Shown: positions 35,031 through 47,645, counted from the first letter of the stretch. The stretch: DNA of 64,000 nucleotides from Nicotiana tabacum (GCF_000715075.1 NC_134088.1:1-64000); one strand, 5' to 3'. A program made the numbers and translations. Notes: generated from the sequence alone by a model not told the origin.

Positions 35031-35329
35031 CCCTTTATCTCAGGCAGTGTTATGGAGTTGTAAATCACACAACCGGTCGCATGACCTCCTCATAGCAACA
35101 CTACTACTTTTGGTTCTACTTGCAGTTGGCCCAAAAAACCAAGAAAGAAAAAAAGAGGATTGTTGTCAAATGTTAAACTTAGTTATATATAAAATGGACT
35201 GGATTGTACAGTAATATCAGTATCATATGAAGGTACTACGAATTGATCAACTTTAAGTTTATTGTATTATTCCATGAACCGACGTCTACTATGTCTGCTG
35301 GTGAAGAAGCAACTCCAATATGGAGAAAG

Positions 35330-35690
35330 GAAGAGGCCTGAAGTTCAAATCATAACAATTGAACTTCAGGACACAGTATCTTGAAAGAGTCAAACTTCAT
35401 AACGCAGTGTCCTGAAATTTGCACGACAGACTTCGAAATTCAGGACATAGTATCCTGAAGTTCGCACTGTGAAGTTTGAACTTCAGGATACTATGTGAAG
35501 TTTGTCACTGCGTCCTAAAGTTTGCATTATTATAAGTAAACTTCGGGATATTATGTTCTGAAGTTTGCACTACTACACGTGAACTTTAGGATATTGTGTC
35601 CTAAAGTTTGTACTGCTGCACATGAGCTTTAGGACTGAACTTTGCACTGTTACAGTTCGAACTTCAGGACATTCAGTTCTAACTTCAGGA
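35330..35690. repeat. array of quasi-palindromic CTTCAGGA/TCCTGAAG repeats
   Basis: GAACTTCAGGA-like and TCCTGAAGTT-like arms alternate about every 30-50 bases, with spacers such as GCACTGT or GCACTACTACA. At least nine arm copies are visible. Each pair could form a hairpin. It has no coding potential. Confidence 0.7.
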
Positions 35691-37429
35691 TGCTTAAAAA
35701 AATTATATTGCCAAGATCACAGAAGTCTCTAACTTATTTCTATTCAGTCACATTTTAATGCGTAGCTATCTATCATAATGAAAAAAGGAAAACAAAGCAA
35801 AAAAAAAAAAAAAACGAAATATAACGTACAAGGAAGTAAAAGTACCATAACAGCTTCCCAATCAAACATCTTTACATAATTAAAATAGTATTCTTTTCAA
35901 CAATTTCAAGTTCTTACTCCAGTTTTTTCAAGAGTTCACCTTGAAGGAACCCTGAGATTTTTCAAAAGTTTCAAGCTCAAGAGTTCATGATCCCCACTTA
36001 TTGACTTTTGGAAAACTTAGGTGGATTTTGAGATTCTAGGCAAATATTATATTACTCGTATAATTTTTCGGCAAAAGGTGTCAGTTGTTCTGAGCCCATT
36101 GAGTACGGTTTTAAAAGGAACTTAAAATTTAAGTCCAGTATACAACAATCATGAATATACATTAGTAGAATTTCATAGACAGCCTATGTGTACTTATTAC
36201 ACAAACTGTAATTTCCTTGAATAACTAATTAAGAAACTTCTCCATTCAAGGTGTGTATTTAACCACATGGCCAAGAGGTCCTGCTGTCTGCTCTCCTGTT
36301 TACACAAACTCTCTTCTCCTTTGAGTTTATTCAAGACATGTCTCAGAGTTTGCAGGAACTGGTTAATTAAATTTCAATCTGAATACACTGCGTTTTCCTT
36401 TTAGAATATTCAAAGACAATATTTTTTTAATAAACAAATCTTTATTCAAGCTATAATCTTAAGCCTTTCTTTCGCTGTCCACGTGAGGCTGTAAAATACT
36501 ACTGTGATAATATAAATATATTGCAATTTCAAATGGAATATAAAAGATTCTTTCCATTTGATATATTTTTCCGATGAAGTGGTGTTGCTTCCAATAAGGT
36601 GGATATTTTTTTTTGGCAATCCGCTAGGCAAGCGCCTAGGGCTAATTTTTTATTAATGAAAGAAAAGAAAAATACAACAATTAGGAACAGTACAAATAAG
36701 GGGGACAATAGCACCAGTATTGTTACCCATATGCCTTGGCTATATAATCACTCATCTGCGCCTCACATTGCCTTATGATGACAGCCTCATGTAGAGGATT
36801 CATGGTGTAGCTGCCGGCAAAGTCTCACGAGGACATATAATCTCATAGCCGTGTGGATATTTTTCCAAAGGCATAGTACCAAGGCAACTCAAACCGAGCT
36901 AAACCTTACACTGGATATGGCTCTGCCCCAGTGTGCACAAATATTGTATAAATATTTTATACAATCAATTTATATTAACCAACTACATGTAACTCTTCAT
37001 ATATAACAAACTAGTAGTACTATACTCTACATAATAATATAATAACCTGCTATTGCCTGTTAAATAATTAAATTAATGGTAAAATAAGTATATTTTTACA
37101 GTGTTAATATATATAACTTAATTTCCTTGTTTAAGTTAAAAGGGAACAATGCATCCTTTTCTTCTAACGGCTACAAGATCTTAAAGAGTTTTTATAAAAG
37201 TGCGCTGTTGTCGTGCTGGTAAGATCCATTTTGTTCAGACTTGGAGGAACATTATCACATGCATTGTTTGTACGCAATTGATAATAGATTAAATTGCTAC
37301 ATAATTTGATTCAGAAAACGCCTTGCATGTTCTTTGTACTAATTCAGAAGAATTGATTAAGCCAATGGCAAAGCATTATTCAGTGTTTTTTCTGTCAGTA
37401 TCAATAATTCAAACATTTCTTGATCGATA

Positions 37430-37985
37430 CGGTAATTAACCAGAAGTAACAATGACACCAAAATTTTTACGTGGAAAACCCTTGTAATAAGGGGAAAACC
37501 ACGCCCCGAGAGGAGCAACTGATATCACTATAGTAAGGAATTTTACACTTTTTAGGTCGGAGATAAATACTCCAAAGACCACTACAACACTCAAAAGAAA
37601 TAACCCTCTTTTGATATTCCCATCCCACTACAATATCGCTCACTCTCTATTTTCCTCACAGACTATTTTCTTATACCTTGTTTGTGAAACCTCACTCTTT
37701 CTTTCTCTCTTTGTTGGTGTGAAGAAATGAGAGTTGAAGCTCTCCTTTTATAGCCAAAGTTTCACCCTCTAAAGCCTACAATATTTGACAATTTACACAC
37801 ACTTTTCACAATTCAACAAAATTGGCTACCAAACCAAAGAAATTCAACAAGGTTGGCTACCAAACCAAACTAATTCAACAAGGTTGGCTATCTAACCAAA
37901 CCAAGTCAACAAGGTTGATTACCAAACCAAAGAAACTTTTATTAGGCACATGCCTAATACTTCTTCAATGAGATGGACCTCATCA
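37430..37985 (-). mobile_element. probable Ty1/copia-type LTR remnant
   Basis: The minus strand has a GGCTATAAAAGGAGAGC promoter at about 37745-37760. An R-like region follows, and then GGTTTTCCACGTAAAAATTT and TTGGTGTCATTG, typical of the end of copia LTRs in Solanaceae. No pol sequence adjoins it, so it is a solo or truncated LTR. Exact ends are uncertain. Confidence 0.5.
37813..37937. repeat. 31-bp tandem repeat, 4 units
   Basis: Units share CAACAAGGTTGGCTACCAAA and follow each other every 31 bases, inside the LTR remnant and upstream of its TATA box in LTR orientation. This is the position of enhancer-type repeats in copia LTRs. Confidence 0.75.
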
Positions 37986-38392
37986 ATTTCATAACTCCGT
38001 TTTCGTTTATGATTGAAACTTAAATTTTTTAATATAGATTTTTATATAATTCGGTTTATCGTTAAATTACTCCGTTAGTTTCGAAATAAATGTTTCCTTT
38101 TGCGACAGCATACGTTTAACTCTTCGCTTAATAAGCATATTATCTTATCATTTTTGCAGTTACTTAAATGTATTCGGTCCAAAAAAAAAAAAAAATGAAA
38201 ATGCATGCATGTCAAAGTGCACCAAGTATAATTAGTTAATTATCACTGCAATGAATTTTGTGCCATGAACGTACAATATTCGGTGATTGACGTGTATATA
38301 CGCAAGGTAAATATTTATTTGCATATCCAATTGACTTTAACGGAGTAAAATGAAATTTCGATCTTGGAAAACACCTCTAAGAAAATTGATAT

Positions 38393-38560
38393 TTTGGTTA
38401 TAAAATTAAAAAATAATAGACAGTCCGATGCACACGGTATCTTACATTCACGTAGGGTCCAGGAAAATACCGCATCCCAAGGGGTATATAGACAACATAC
38501 CTTATTGCCAGCATTAGTGGTTGCTAGCTTCCACGACTTAAACCCGTAACTTCAGATCAC
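38393..38560 (-). mobile_element. SINE remnant
   Basis: On the minus strand, GGGTTTAAGTCGTGGAAGC (box B region) is followed by ACCACTAATGCTGGCAATAA, TACCCCTTGGGATGCGGTAT and GTGCATCGGACTG. This is the order of a Solanaceae tRNA-derived SINE. Confidence 0.65.
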
Positions 38561-39477
38561 ACAAAAATAACTTTACCGTTTTCCTTTCATTTCGGTTATA
38601 ATGAATTAAAAAAGAGTGTTCAGTTGAGTGTACAGGTTTAGATTCAAAAGTGTTCAACTGTCTCTTTCCTATTAAAGGTGTCACATGATACAACAAATTA
38701 AAAAATTATCAAGATGCTTGAAACTCAGAACAACAAGTTTTTTAAGAGGCAAATCTTGGAACAATGCTCTAAGCTAAATTTCTCTTCTCCCTAGTATGAT
38801 TATCCTTTATTATTGAATTTAAGCTTTCACGTGCATGTAGAAATTTTACGAACTCAGATGGTCAAATAAAGCCAACATAGCCGGAATAAAATAAATTGAA
38901 TAAATTTCCGTAGAAATAAAATAGAATCCACCTCGTTTGACTTTTATTTTATAATAAATTTTTGTCATGATTGAACTGTACAAAAAGTAGAACAATCGTA
39001 TTTTTTCTTTAGTTCAAATTTTCACAATTTGTTACTTTTAGTAGAAACTGTCTTCACCATACAAACCGTCTATTCATTTTTTTTTTTTTTTTTTTGTGAA
39101 TTTGAGGGAATCTCTTTATTAAAGAAGTAGAAACTTCCACTTCATTTTATTCGTTTAGCTTGTGTGAAAAGAGAACATCTTTTACTTTCTTGAATTTACA
39201 AAATTAGTTGACTTTGTTGCACCCACACACATCAATGTATCTTTGCTTTTGTTCACAATTCGACTTAAATAGGAGCAAGTAATTTTACCCTTGAAAGCAA
39301 ATGAAGAAAAATATACAAGGTAGAAACTTTTTTCATTTTAATATATTTATAGAAAATGAAAAAGGAAAAAGAACACAATCCCTTTTCTTTCTCCATTGTG
39401 TATAAGAAAACGTAGGTTGTGATTTAATTAAAAGTTTGATCTAGCCTATATACCATAGAAATTTGGCAAGCTAGAGT

Positions 39478-39905
39478 TCTTCCCGGTCCTCTCGTACTAG
39501 GGAAAGGTCCTTTTAATGCTCTAACACCCACATCGGATATGGACCGAACTGTCTCACGAAGTTCTCTAAATCCAACTCACGTACCGATTTAATGGAAGAA
39601 CATCCTAACCCTTGGAATATACTATAGCTCCAGGTGGCGAAGAGCCGACATCGAGGTGCCAAACATTCCGATCAATGTGAGCTCTTGGGGATCGAGTAAC
39701 TTTATTCCTATAGTAACTTTTATTCGTTGAGTGACAACCCTTCCTCTCAGCACCGTCGGATCAGTAAGGCCGACTTTCGTACCTGCTTGACGGGTGGGTC
39801 TTGCAGTCAAGCTCCCTTCTGCTTTTGCACTCAAGGGCTAATTTCCGTCCGGCTCGAGGAAACCTTTGCACTCCTACATTAACTTTTTGGGGGCGTAGAC
39901 ACTTG
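39478..39905 (-). pseudogene. nuclear copy of the 3' part of plastid-type 23S rRNA
   Basis: The + strand carries the complement of domain VI and nearby LSU rRNA landmarks: GGTCCTCTCGTACTAGGGAA, GGATATGGACCGAACTGTCT, CCAGGTGGCGAAGAGCCGAC, GGTGGGTCTTGCAGTCAAGC. About 430 bases survive with many substitutions and a rearranged patch near 39690-39715. Bacterial-type sequence in nuclear DNA points to organelle transfer (NUPT); mitochondrial 26S is the less likely alternative. It is not functional rRNA. Confidence 0.85.
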
Positions 39906-40334
39906 CCGAATAATCGATCTGCCCCTTCTATCTTTCTACATTTAAATATTAGGCTTTTGGAAAACTTTTTTTTATTTCTTCTTAATGAACAGGTTAACAA
40001 CATTTGAGCAAGACAATAGTGTCAAATGTTTAGATCTAAACTAAAACTTTGATATTAGTAAATGAAGTAATAATACATCAATAATTCTACTATTGACCAG
40101 TTCCTCTTCCTAAGCTAACTATGGTAACAACAATTAAATTACAACTATAAAATGAAAAAAAAAAGAATTAAAATAAATTAATGCAGTTTTTGTATAAGAA
40201 TAAGTCCCAATAGTCACATGCAGGGGGGCACATAGTTGTTTCCTGTTGTCTTTCTTCCCTGAATCCATTGCCTTAATTATTTCTTGGATTCATTAAACTT
40301 GTCTGTCTCTGTTCCCCATGTCTTCACCAAAAAC

Positions 40335-42913
40335 TTAAAGCCCAAGAAGCACGTAATAGAGTATTGTAATGGGCAAGGCAACTAGCATTCCAAATATAAC
40401 CCTGCCAAAGACCAAAGAAAAATGAGAATTTGAATAATTTCGTATAGATTTTCAAAGCTATAACTATTATTTTATGTAGCTTTGTAGTTCTATTATGCTC
40501 TCTTGACTTTTGAAAGTTGAATACAAACATCTTTGCTTTACATTTGGAAGCCAAAAAGGAAAAAAAAAAATTGTCCTATATAAAATGATTCTCTAGTTCA
40601 TATTCAGATAATGTGCAGTCCGGTGCACTAAGCTTCTGCTATGCACGGGTTCAGGGAAGGGCGGACCACAAGAGTTTATTGCATGCAGCCTTACCCTGCA
40701 TTTCTGCAAGAGGCTATTTTCACGGCTCGAAACCGTGATCTTCTAAGTCACATGACAACAACTTTACCAGTTACGCCAATACGCCCCTTCATGTCTAACA
40801 TAACAATATTTTGATATAATTAATTGTAGAAACTTACGCAGTGCTAAGGATGTCAGGGTGGACGTTGTATTCTTTTGCAAACACAAAGGGAACAATGCCT
40901 TGGGGAAGAGCAGCCTGCAAGTTATAACAATGGCAATATTAATTTGAAACGTTCTTATCATCAGTTTAGACTATCAGTGCATAAAAGTTAAACTCGTAAT
41001 GTACCTGAACAATGGCAACATGTAGTAATACACCGCGAAGACCAATAGCGATTGAAGTAGCTGCAATGACTGCAGGTCCTGTTAAGAACCTTACTGCCAT
41101 TGAAAATGTGGCAACAGATTTCCCACAGGCTATGATCTTTGGTTGTAAAGCCATGAACAAACCTATATATTAAACCAATTAGTATATATAATGTAAAGTT
41201 TATTAAGAGTGTGTATGTTATATTTGTTTGAAAGGAAAAAAAAATTATACCTAGACTGAACATAGCCATTCCAAGACCAGCATCTGATAGAATTGAGATT
41301 GATCCTTTCACTATGGAAGGCATTTGAATATTCCATCTGCACATTTTGGACACCAACATTTAAATTTTAATCACTAATAGTCCTTAAGGTTGTACTCCCT
41401 CCGTCCCAATTGATGTGGCAGAGTTCTAATTTCAAGAGTCAAAGGAGTTTTTCTTTGACCGCAATTTCTTTATTAAAAATACTTTGGATAGTTAGTTATT
41501 GTGACTTACATACTCTTTACGTAGTTTCCAAATATACAATTTTTGTTTCGAAAATTTAAAAATTTTATGTCCGAATTCACGGTCAAAAATAAGAAGTTTG
41601 ACTCTCGAAATCTAAGTTCCGTCAGATAAATTGGGACAAAGGGAGTAATATTTTCTTTTGTTTTAAATGGATTATTATAAGTCTAGACAACTTGGAACTA
41701 TTAAGTCATGAAGTGGATTAGAGACACCCTTAGGTGGCCAAAGTCATTCCAGCAATACAAAATAAATGCAATTCACTATATGAAGACAATTCAGATGGTT
41801 TGAATTATTTCATTCATTAAAATATGTAGAAACATTTGAATTAATTGGTAGAAGAAGGAGAAAGAAGTAGACCTGAATGAGACCAGAGACCAAATGAGAC
41901 CTAACAAACTTGAATATGTGTTTGGATTTCTTATCAATTTCCTCCACACCATAATAAGTATAAGCCTTGTCATAACACTAGCAGGAGGCATCTGTTGTTT
42001 CTTCTCTCCTTCTAATTCCATGTCCATTTTCTTCTGCCCAGGGAAAGGAGAGCCATTTCCTGAATACTTGGAACCTTCCTCAATCTCTATTTCTTTATCT
42101 CCAATTGATTTCCCTACTGGACTTGCATTCTCTATCAAATAAGAAAAAAGACAATGAAAAAATTAAAGAGGATAAAATTAAAGAAATCTTTAGTCCAACA
42201 TATATGTATAAAATGTTTTGTTGCCCAAGCTAAGCGATTATAAGGGGAGCCACGGAGCAACGTTAAAGTTGTTTCCATGTGACCACGGTTTGAGCCGTGG
42301 AATCAGCCACTGACGCTTGTATTAGGGTAGGTTGCCCACATTACACCCTTTGGGGTGCGGCTCTTCCCTAGACCCTGAATGCGGGATGCTTCGCGTATCG
42401 ACTATCCTTTTAAGCTAAGTGGTTAGATTCAGTAAGCAAGAGGGATAGCCTCCTTCAATCTCAAATTTTACATTATTAGATCACCTAAAAACTACTACAA
42501 GTAGATATGTGTTCTTAGAAAGTGGAATTAGTAACATACAAAATATAACATATTACCTGCTGCAACTTATTAAAATATGTAATAGTATAAAATATTTTTA
42601 CTGTATTATAAGGTAAATCCTTGATGATTGAAGGTGGTCAACTAAGAAAAAGTGAAGAAGAAAGGACTAAATAGGAGCCAAATATGTCAAAAAGGACAGA
42701 AAATAATTAATTGTATGTATGCACTAGAGACAAATTTTGAAGATTAAAAAAAGACTTTAATTTACCTCTTGCTGCAGCTATCTCTTGTTGAAGAACAGCC
42801 TTAGATGCATCAAGAATCCCAAGTTCAGTTGATCCAGATTTGTTAACTGCATTTCTATGATTACCTTCAGATGTAGGAGATGCACTTGAACTCCAAACAA
42901 ACATATGAAGTTC

Positions 42914-42979
<66 letters not shown>

Positions 42980-44171
42980 GTTATTGTTATTATTCGGCAT
43001 CGGCATTGGCACAGGCACCCCACTCCCACTTCCCACTTCCTTTTTCCTTTGCCCAGCAAACATTGGATTTGGTGGTGGATATAAAGGTGGTGCTCCTAAT
43101 CCATTAGCAGAAGCAGTACTAGCACTATTGAATAACTCCCCGCTCATACTCCTACCTGTCGACATAATATGAATAAATTAACTAAAAGTATAATATTTTT
43201 AAACGAGATGGTCACACAATTTAATACTACGTACCTCCCCTAATCTTCTTGTTCTTCAACATGTCCTCTTCAAAATTTGAAGTTCTTGGAGTTGGACCTT
43301 TAGATGATTGCAAAGAAAACACATCTCCACCAAAACTATTTGTATAACCATGTTTTGGACTTGCTGTTTTACTAGCAAACATAGCATAAAAATCAGTCTG
43401 ATTAAAACTAGATGCCCTCGGGGTCGGACCTCGAGACGATTGAACAGAATAAATCTCAACACCAGTTAAATTCGAAGCTCTTGGAGTCATATTATTTGAC
43501 GGTAAATGTGACTTGTTATATGATGAAATAATAGAAGAAGCAGAAGATCTTCTAACAATAACATGCAATTTCCCATCATCTCCTATTTCAGCATCAGCTT
43601 GTAATGGTTCACGACCATTAAGTGAAACAACATCTGATTCAACACGAAATGAAGTTATAGAAGCAGCTGTTTCAGGAAATTGTTCACCAATTAATAACTT
43701 AGCACCTCTATACTCAAACATAAAAAGCATAAGTGTATACCAAATTACACTTTGCATAACCACAATTTGAACCATAAGATTTCCTGAGAAATCACCGTAC
43801 ATAGCTTTAAGCAAAGGAATTCCCATAACTAAAGTATTTGGTAAAGTTGACAAGGAAAAAAGTGTGATCATCCATTCTAAACTTCCATTTTTGGTCACGG
43901 CTTGCCATACAAAAAGTGCGCTAAGAATCACAACTTTTTGAAGTGAATCAGCAGCAATGAAATGGTAGTTCATAGCATAAGGATCATTGGTAGAAATGAA
44001 GTGAAAACCAAGCAATGGAACGGCGAAAACCGCCACGAATCGATTAATTCCAGAGCATTGATCTGGTGTAAAGATTTTCCACCAACGGACTGAGCCATAA
44101 GCTAAGATCATAGCAACATATAATGGTATAATTGCAGCAAGAACATCATATATGTCTTTCCCATTAATCAT
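40335..44171 (-). CDS. PIN2: PIN-FORMED auxin efflux carrier, PIN2/EIR1/AGR1-like
   Basis: Seven minus-strand exons (44171-43235, 43155-42766, 42131-41873, 41336-41251, 41162-41005, 40914-40838, 40401-40335) join in frame to 657 residues. The start is [10 protein letters not shown], as in PIN proteins; an ATG 12 bases upstream is less likely. Five helices (1-165) with NPNTYS-type and [16 protein letters not shown] signatures are followed by a long hydrophilic loop. Five C-terminal helices (about 505-657) end in YYVLLGL. The loop has three TPRxS sites (229, 250, 294), targets of AGC kinases such as PINOID in this family, and the PIN2-like [20 protein letters not shown]. Unusual is a run of 26 Asn at 367-392. 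PIN2 exports auxin and drives root gravitropism. Introns hold two SINEs and a Stowaway MITE. Confidence 0.93.
40612..40791 (-). mobile_element. near full-length SolS/TS-type SINE in PIN2 intron 6
   Basis: On the minus strand box A-like TGGCGTAACTGGTAAAGTTG and box B-like GGTTTCGAGCC precede CCTCTTGCAGAAATGCAGGG and GCTTAGTGCACCGGACTG. The order is head, body, tail. It has the same orientation as PIN2. Confidence 0.8.
41395..41645. mobile_element. Stowaway MITE in PIN2 intron 3
   Basis: Ends CTCCCTCCGTCCCAATT and AATTGGGACAAAGGGAG are terminal inverted repeats flanked on both sides by TA, the Stowaway (Tc1/mariner) signature. The length is 251 bp with no coding capacity. Confidence 0.9.
42238..42420 (+). 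mobile_element. SolS-type SINE in PIN2 intron 2
   Basis: GGAGCAACGTTAAAGTTG (box A) and GGTTTGAGCCGTGG (box B) are followed by GTAGGTTGCCCACATTACAC, CCTTTGGGGTGCGG and GCGGGATGCTTCG. It lies opposite to the PIN2 gene and is a different subfamily from the copy in intron 6. Confidence 0.75.
42917..42994 (-). repeat. in-frame AAT/AAC microsatellite in PIN2 exon 2 encoding 26 Asn
   Basis: Seventy-eight bases of almost pure AAT (with AAC near the N-terminal side) keep the frame and encode Asn 367-392 in the cytosolic loop, between PMPMP and [10 protein letters not shown]. Confidence 0.95.
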
Positions 44172-44666
44172 GGCTACTAGCAAAAATTAATCTCAAACTA
44201 AGATAGAGAAAGAAAGAAGAAAAGGGATATATGAAAGTGACATAAAAGATATAAGAGAGATGAAATGAATAGATGGTCAAGAAGGTTGGGATATAGACTA
44301 ATTAATGAATTAATTAACTGCTCGAAATAGAGAGAGAATCTTATTAAATGAGTCTTCACTTAATCTTCCTCTTCATGGGATTGTTGCAATCGAAAATCAA
44401 TGCAAACGTTGACTAAGTATTTCCTTCTGTAAGTGGCGGTGTAAATTTGTTTTATACTCTTTTTGAGAGGAATTTAACTTATATATACTGACTTGTTTTG
44501 TTCTCACTAGTGTAAAAGTGAGAACCTTAAAGACTATCATATCCGTGTTCACATCTAGTATGTCATAGTATAATGCAACGTAAAAATAATTTGAGTTTAA
44601 TTAATATACTCCGACGATGATATGTGCAGGTTATCCTTCTTAAAAAGTAGGAATATATATATATAT
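44172..44666 (-). promoter_or_regulatory. PIN2 upstream region
   Basis: About 500 A/T-rich bases lie between the PIN2 start and the first solo LTR. No clear TATA box could be chosen. An (AT)n run at 44652-44666 is the LTR insertion site. Confidence 0.4.
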
Positions 44667-45375
44667 TGTGATGATCCAAAAGGTCATCACTTGTTTTACA
44701 AGTTAATTCTGTGTTCCGAAACCTTAAAATCTCCTTTTGTCTCACCTCGATTTGCGTGCGCATTCCGGGCGTATATCCGAAAAGCTTTTATGTGAAAAAT
44801 TTGAGGAAAATGTTAATTTTGCCTTTAAAATTGAATTTAAGTTGACTTCAGTCAACATTTTGGGTAAACGGACCCGGATCCGTAATTTGACGGTCCTGGA
44901 GCTCCACAAGAAAATATGGGACTTGGGTGTATGCCCGGAATTTAATTCCGAGGTCCCTAGCCCGGGAAATGAATTTTTGAAAGAAATTGTTTAACTGAAA
45001 AAATAAAAGTTTTTGGAAATTTAAAGATGTTTGAATTTGATGGTATCGGGTCCGTATTTTGGTTTCGGAGCCCGGTAAAGGTTTAATATGGTATTTAAGT
45101 TGTGCCTGTAAATTTTGGTAAGAAATGGAATTCATATGACGTGAATCGGACCCTCGGTTGTGAAAATGGAACTTTAAGAGTTCTTGAGATTTTTCTTTGA
45201 TTTTGATGCTAAACTTGTAGTTCTAGGTGTTATTTTGGCGATTTGATCGCACGAGTAAGTCCATATGATATTTTTAGGTTAGTATGCATGTTTGGTTCGG
45301 ATAGGTATCAGGATGTTTTGGACTTAAGATCTTCAACTGTCTTTGCTATTTCTGGTGTGCAGGAAATTTATGCTT

Positions 45376-45700
45376 CGCGGTCGCAAAACCACTCTCGCGA
45401 TCGCGAAGTGTACTCAGGACTGGGGCTAACTTTTGTTCATCGTGAACGCATAGCCACAGTCGCAAACGCGGAACGCTGGGGGACTGCTCATCGCGAACGC
45501 GGCTGGTGTCACGCGAACGCGAGTGTAAAATGGAGGTGGGCTGGGAATTGGTCATTTCTTCTACGCGTACGCGTACATTGGTCTGCGAACGCGAAGGACA
45601 TGGGGCATACCCTTCACGAACGCGTGGAAGAACTCGCGATCGCATAAGCCTGAGGAAGGAAGCTCTTCGGGAACGCGGCAGGCCCTTTGCGAACGCGAAG
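45376..45700. repeat. CGC-N4-GCG dyad cluster in LTR I
   Basis: Exact dyads include CGCGATCGCG at 45396, CGCGAACGCG at 45492 and 45512, and CGCGTACGCG at 45564, plus near-matches to about 45695. The cluster starts about 709 bases from the LTR start. Confidence 0.8.
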
Positions 45701-46693
45701 AAGGCCTGCCCAGTCTTTTTAAAACAGAACCAAAACGGGATTTGACCCAAATTTTCATATCTCCTTTCCTAAAATCAGACCATAGGCGATTTTTGAAGAG
45801 AAGTTTCAACACCAAATCATAGCTATGTGTTCTTAAACCCATTTTCTTTATTTTCCATCAATACCCATAAGATTTCTAGACCTAAATCTTGTTCTTTAAG
45901 GGTAGAAATTAGAGGTTTTAGGAGAATTAGGGATTTTAGGAGAATTGGGGATTTTACAAATTTGGGGATTTAGACCTCGATTTGGAGTCGGATTCCGAAA
46001 CTATTGCATATTTGGGCTCGTGGGTGAGTGGGTGAACAGGTTTTGGTTCGAACCTCGAGTTTTGACCAAGTGGGCCCAGGGTCGGGTTTTGACTTTTTTG
46101 GAAGAATGTTGGAAAATCTATAATTTTTCATTTAAATTGGTTTCTTGAGCTTCAATTAATGTTAATGAGTTAATATTGACTAGATACAATTGAATTGGAA
46201 GTAGAATCAAAAGGGAAAGCGGTATTAGAGGCTTGAGTTTGGCCGTAGAATCCGAGGTAAGTATTTGGCCTAACCTTAGCTTGAGGGAATAGGTGTTGTG
46301 TCTTATTTGCTACGTGTTAGTGTAGAGTACGACGTATAGGTGAGGTGACGAGTATTTATACGTTGGTGTCAAGCATGCCCGTGAGTCTTATATTAAGATT
46401 GTTGTGATTTTATTTTGTATTGTTCATGCTTAAGTTGATGATTAGCACTGTGGAACAAGGCTTATAATAAATTCTTGGTAATTGATCATTGTCGAGCATT
46501 GGCTCAAGTTGAGGTTTATTTTGTGAAGTAACTATTGAAACTAGATTGGTTATAGCTGATTCCCTTGCCGGGATGATATGGTTTATATTGTTGACTCCCT
46601 TGCCGGGACGGTATTGTTTCTGTTGTTGATTCTATTGTTGATTCCTTGCCGGAATATTATTATTTCATTTGTCTGGGTGAGGAAGAGTGTAAA

Positions 46694-46940
46694 GCACGAA
46701 GGGTGATGCCGTGCATGATATTGTGAGAGAGTGTTAATGCACAAAGGGTGATGCCGTGTCGATATTGTGAGTGTTAATGCACGAAGGGTGATGTTGTGCC
46801 ATATTATTAAGAGTAAAAGCACGAAGGGTGATGTCGTGCCATGATTATGAAAGAGTAAAAGCACAAAGAATGATGTCGTGCCATTTTTATTAATTTCTAT
46901 GGTGAGGACCAGAGTAAAAGCACGAAGAGTGATGTCGTGC
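46694..46940. repeat. six GCACGA...TCGTGC hairpin repeats in LTR I
   Basis: Copies start at 46694, 46739, 46779, 46819, 46861 and 46920. Each is GCAC(G/A)A, about nine bases (AGGGTGATG), then a complementary arm. Both arms sometimes change, as in GCACAA with CCGTGT. Confidence 0.8.
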
Positions 46941-47645
46941 ACTTGTTGTTGTGTTATTATTTCCGTTGCTTCAAGTTTGATAGATGTTTTGTTGCTTTAC
47001 TTCATTATTGTCATAACCTGATATCCCCCCAGTATGTTTCCCCTTTTCCCGCTTTATTCTGTTCCATCCTTGTTATTATTGCTTCTCGTATATGATAAAA
47101 TTGCACAGGTTTATATAATTGTCGTGTACTAGCCTCGTCACTACTTCGCCGAGGTTAGGCTCGACACTTACCAGTACATGGGTCGGTTGTATTGATACTA
47201 CACTCTGCACTCTTTTATGCAGATCCCAGTCTGGACCCTACAGACCGTAGTTCGAGGTTGCTGCCTTCAGTCCAGTGGAGACCCGAGGTAGTCCTGCAGG
47301 CATCCGCAGGCCTTGGCATCTCCTTCTATCCTAGTTTCATTCTGTTTTACTTATTTCTGAGACAAACGTGTATTTTCTTCTTCAGACCACTATTTGTAGT
47401 ATTCTTAGACAGTCCGTGAGATTGTAGCTCTAGTTATGGGTAGAACTCTATTATGGATTCGTATTTGTATTAAGTTAAATTGTTAATTCCATTCTTCCGC
47501 ATTATTATTCCGCTGTTTATATTATGTTAACTTGTAAATTGTTAAAAGACAAAAATGAAAAGGGTAAAATAATTGGAGTAGTTGGCTTGCCTAGATTTCA
47601 CTAGTAGACGCCATCACGATCCCGCAAGTAAAAAATCCGGGTCGT

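Larger units (their letters stand above)
34645..40334 (+). other. intergenic spacer between the transporter and PIN genes
   Basis: No host gene is supported. It holds a foldback MITE, quasi-palindromic repeats, a copia-type LTR, a SINE and an rRNA fragment, listed separately. The remaining stretches (about 35700-37400, 38600-39470 and 39910-40330) are A/T-rich and show nothing I recognise. Confidence 0.5.

Noticed and set aside
42707..42765. C-terminal extension of PIN2 exon 2 (KLKSFFN...)
   Set aside because: It is read-through into the intron after a good donor (AGAG|GTAAATT); splicing to 42131 restores the conserved PIN sequence.
45243..45842. Several overlapping frames with Arg-rich products in LTR I
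   Set aside because: They result from CGC-N4-GCG dyads, which are open in both strands; not genes.
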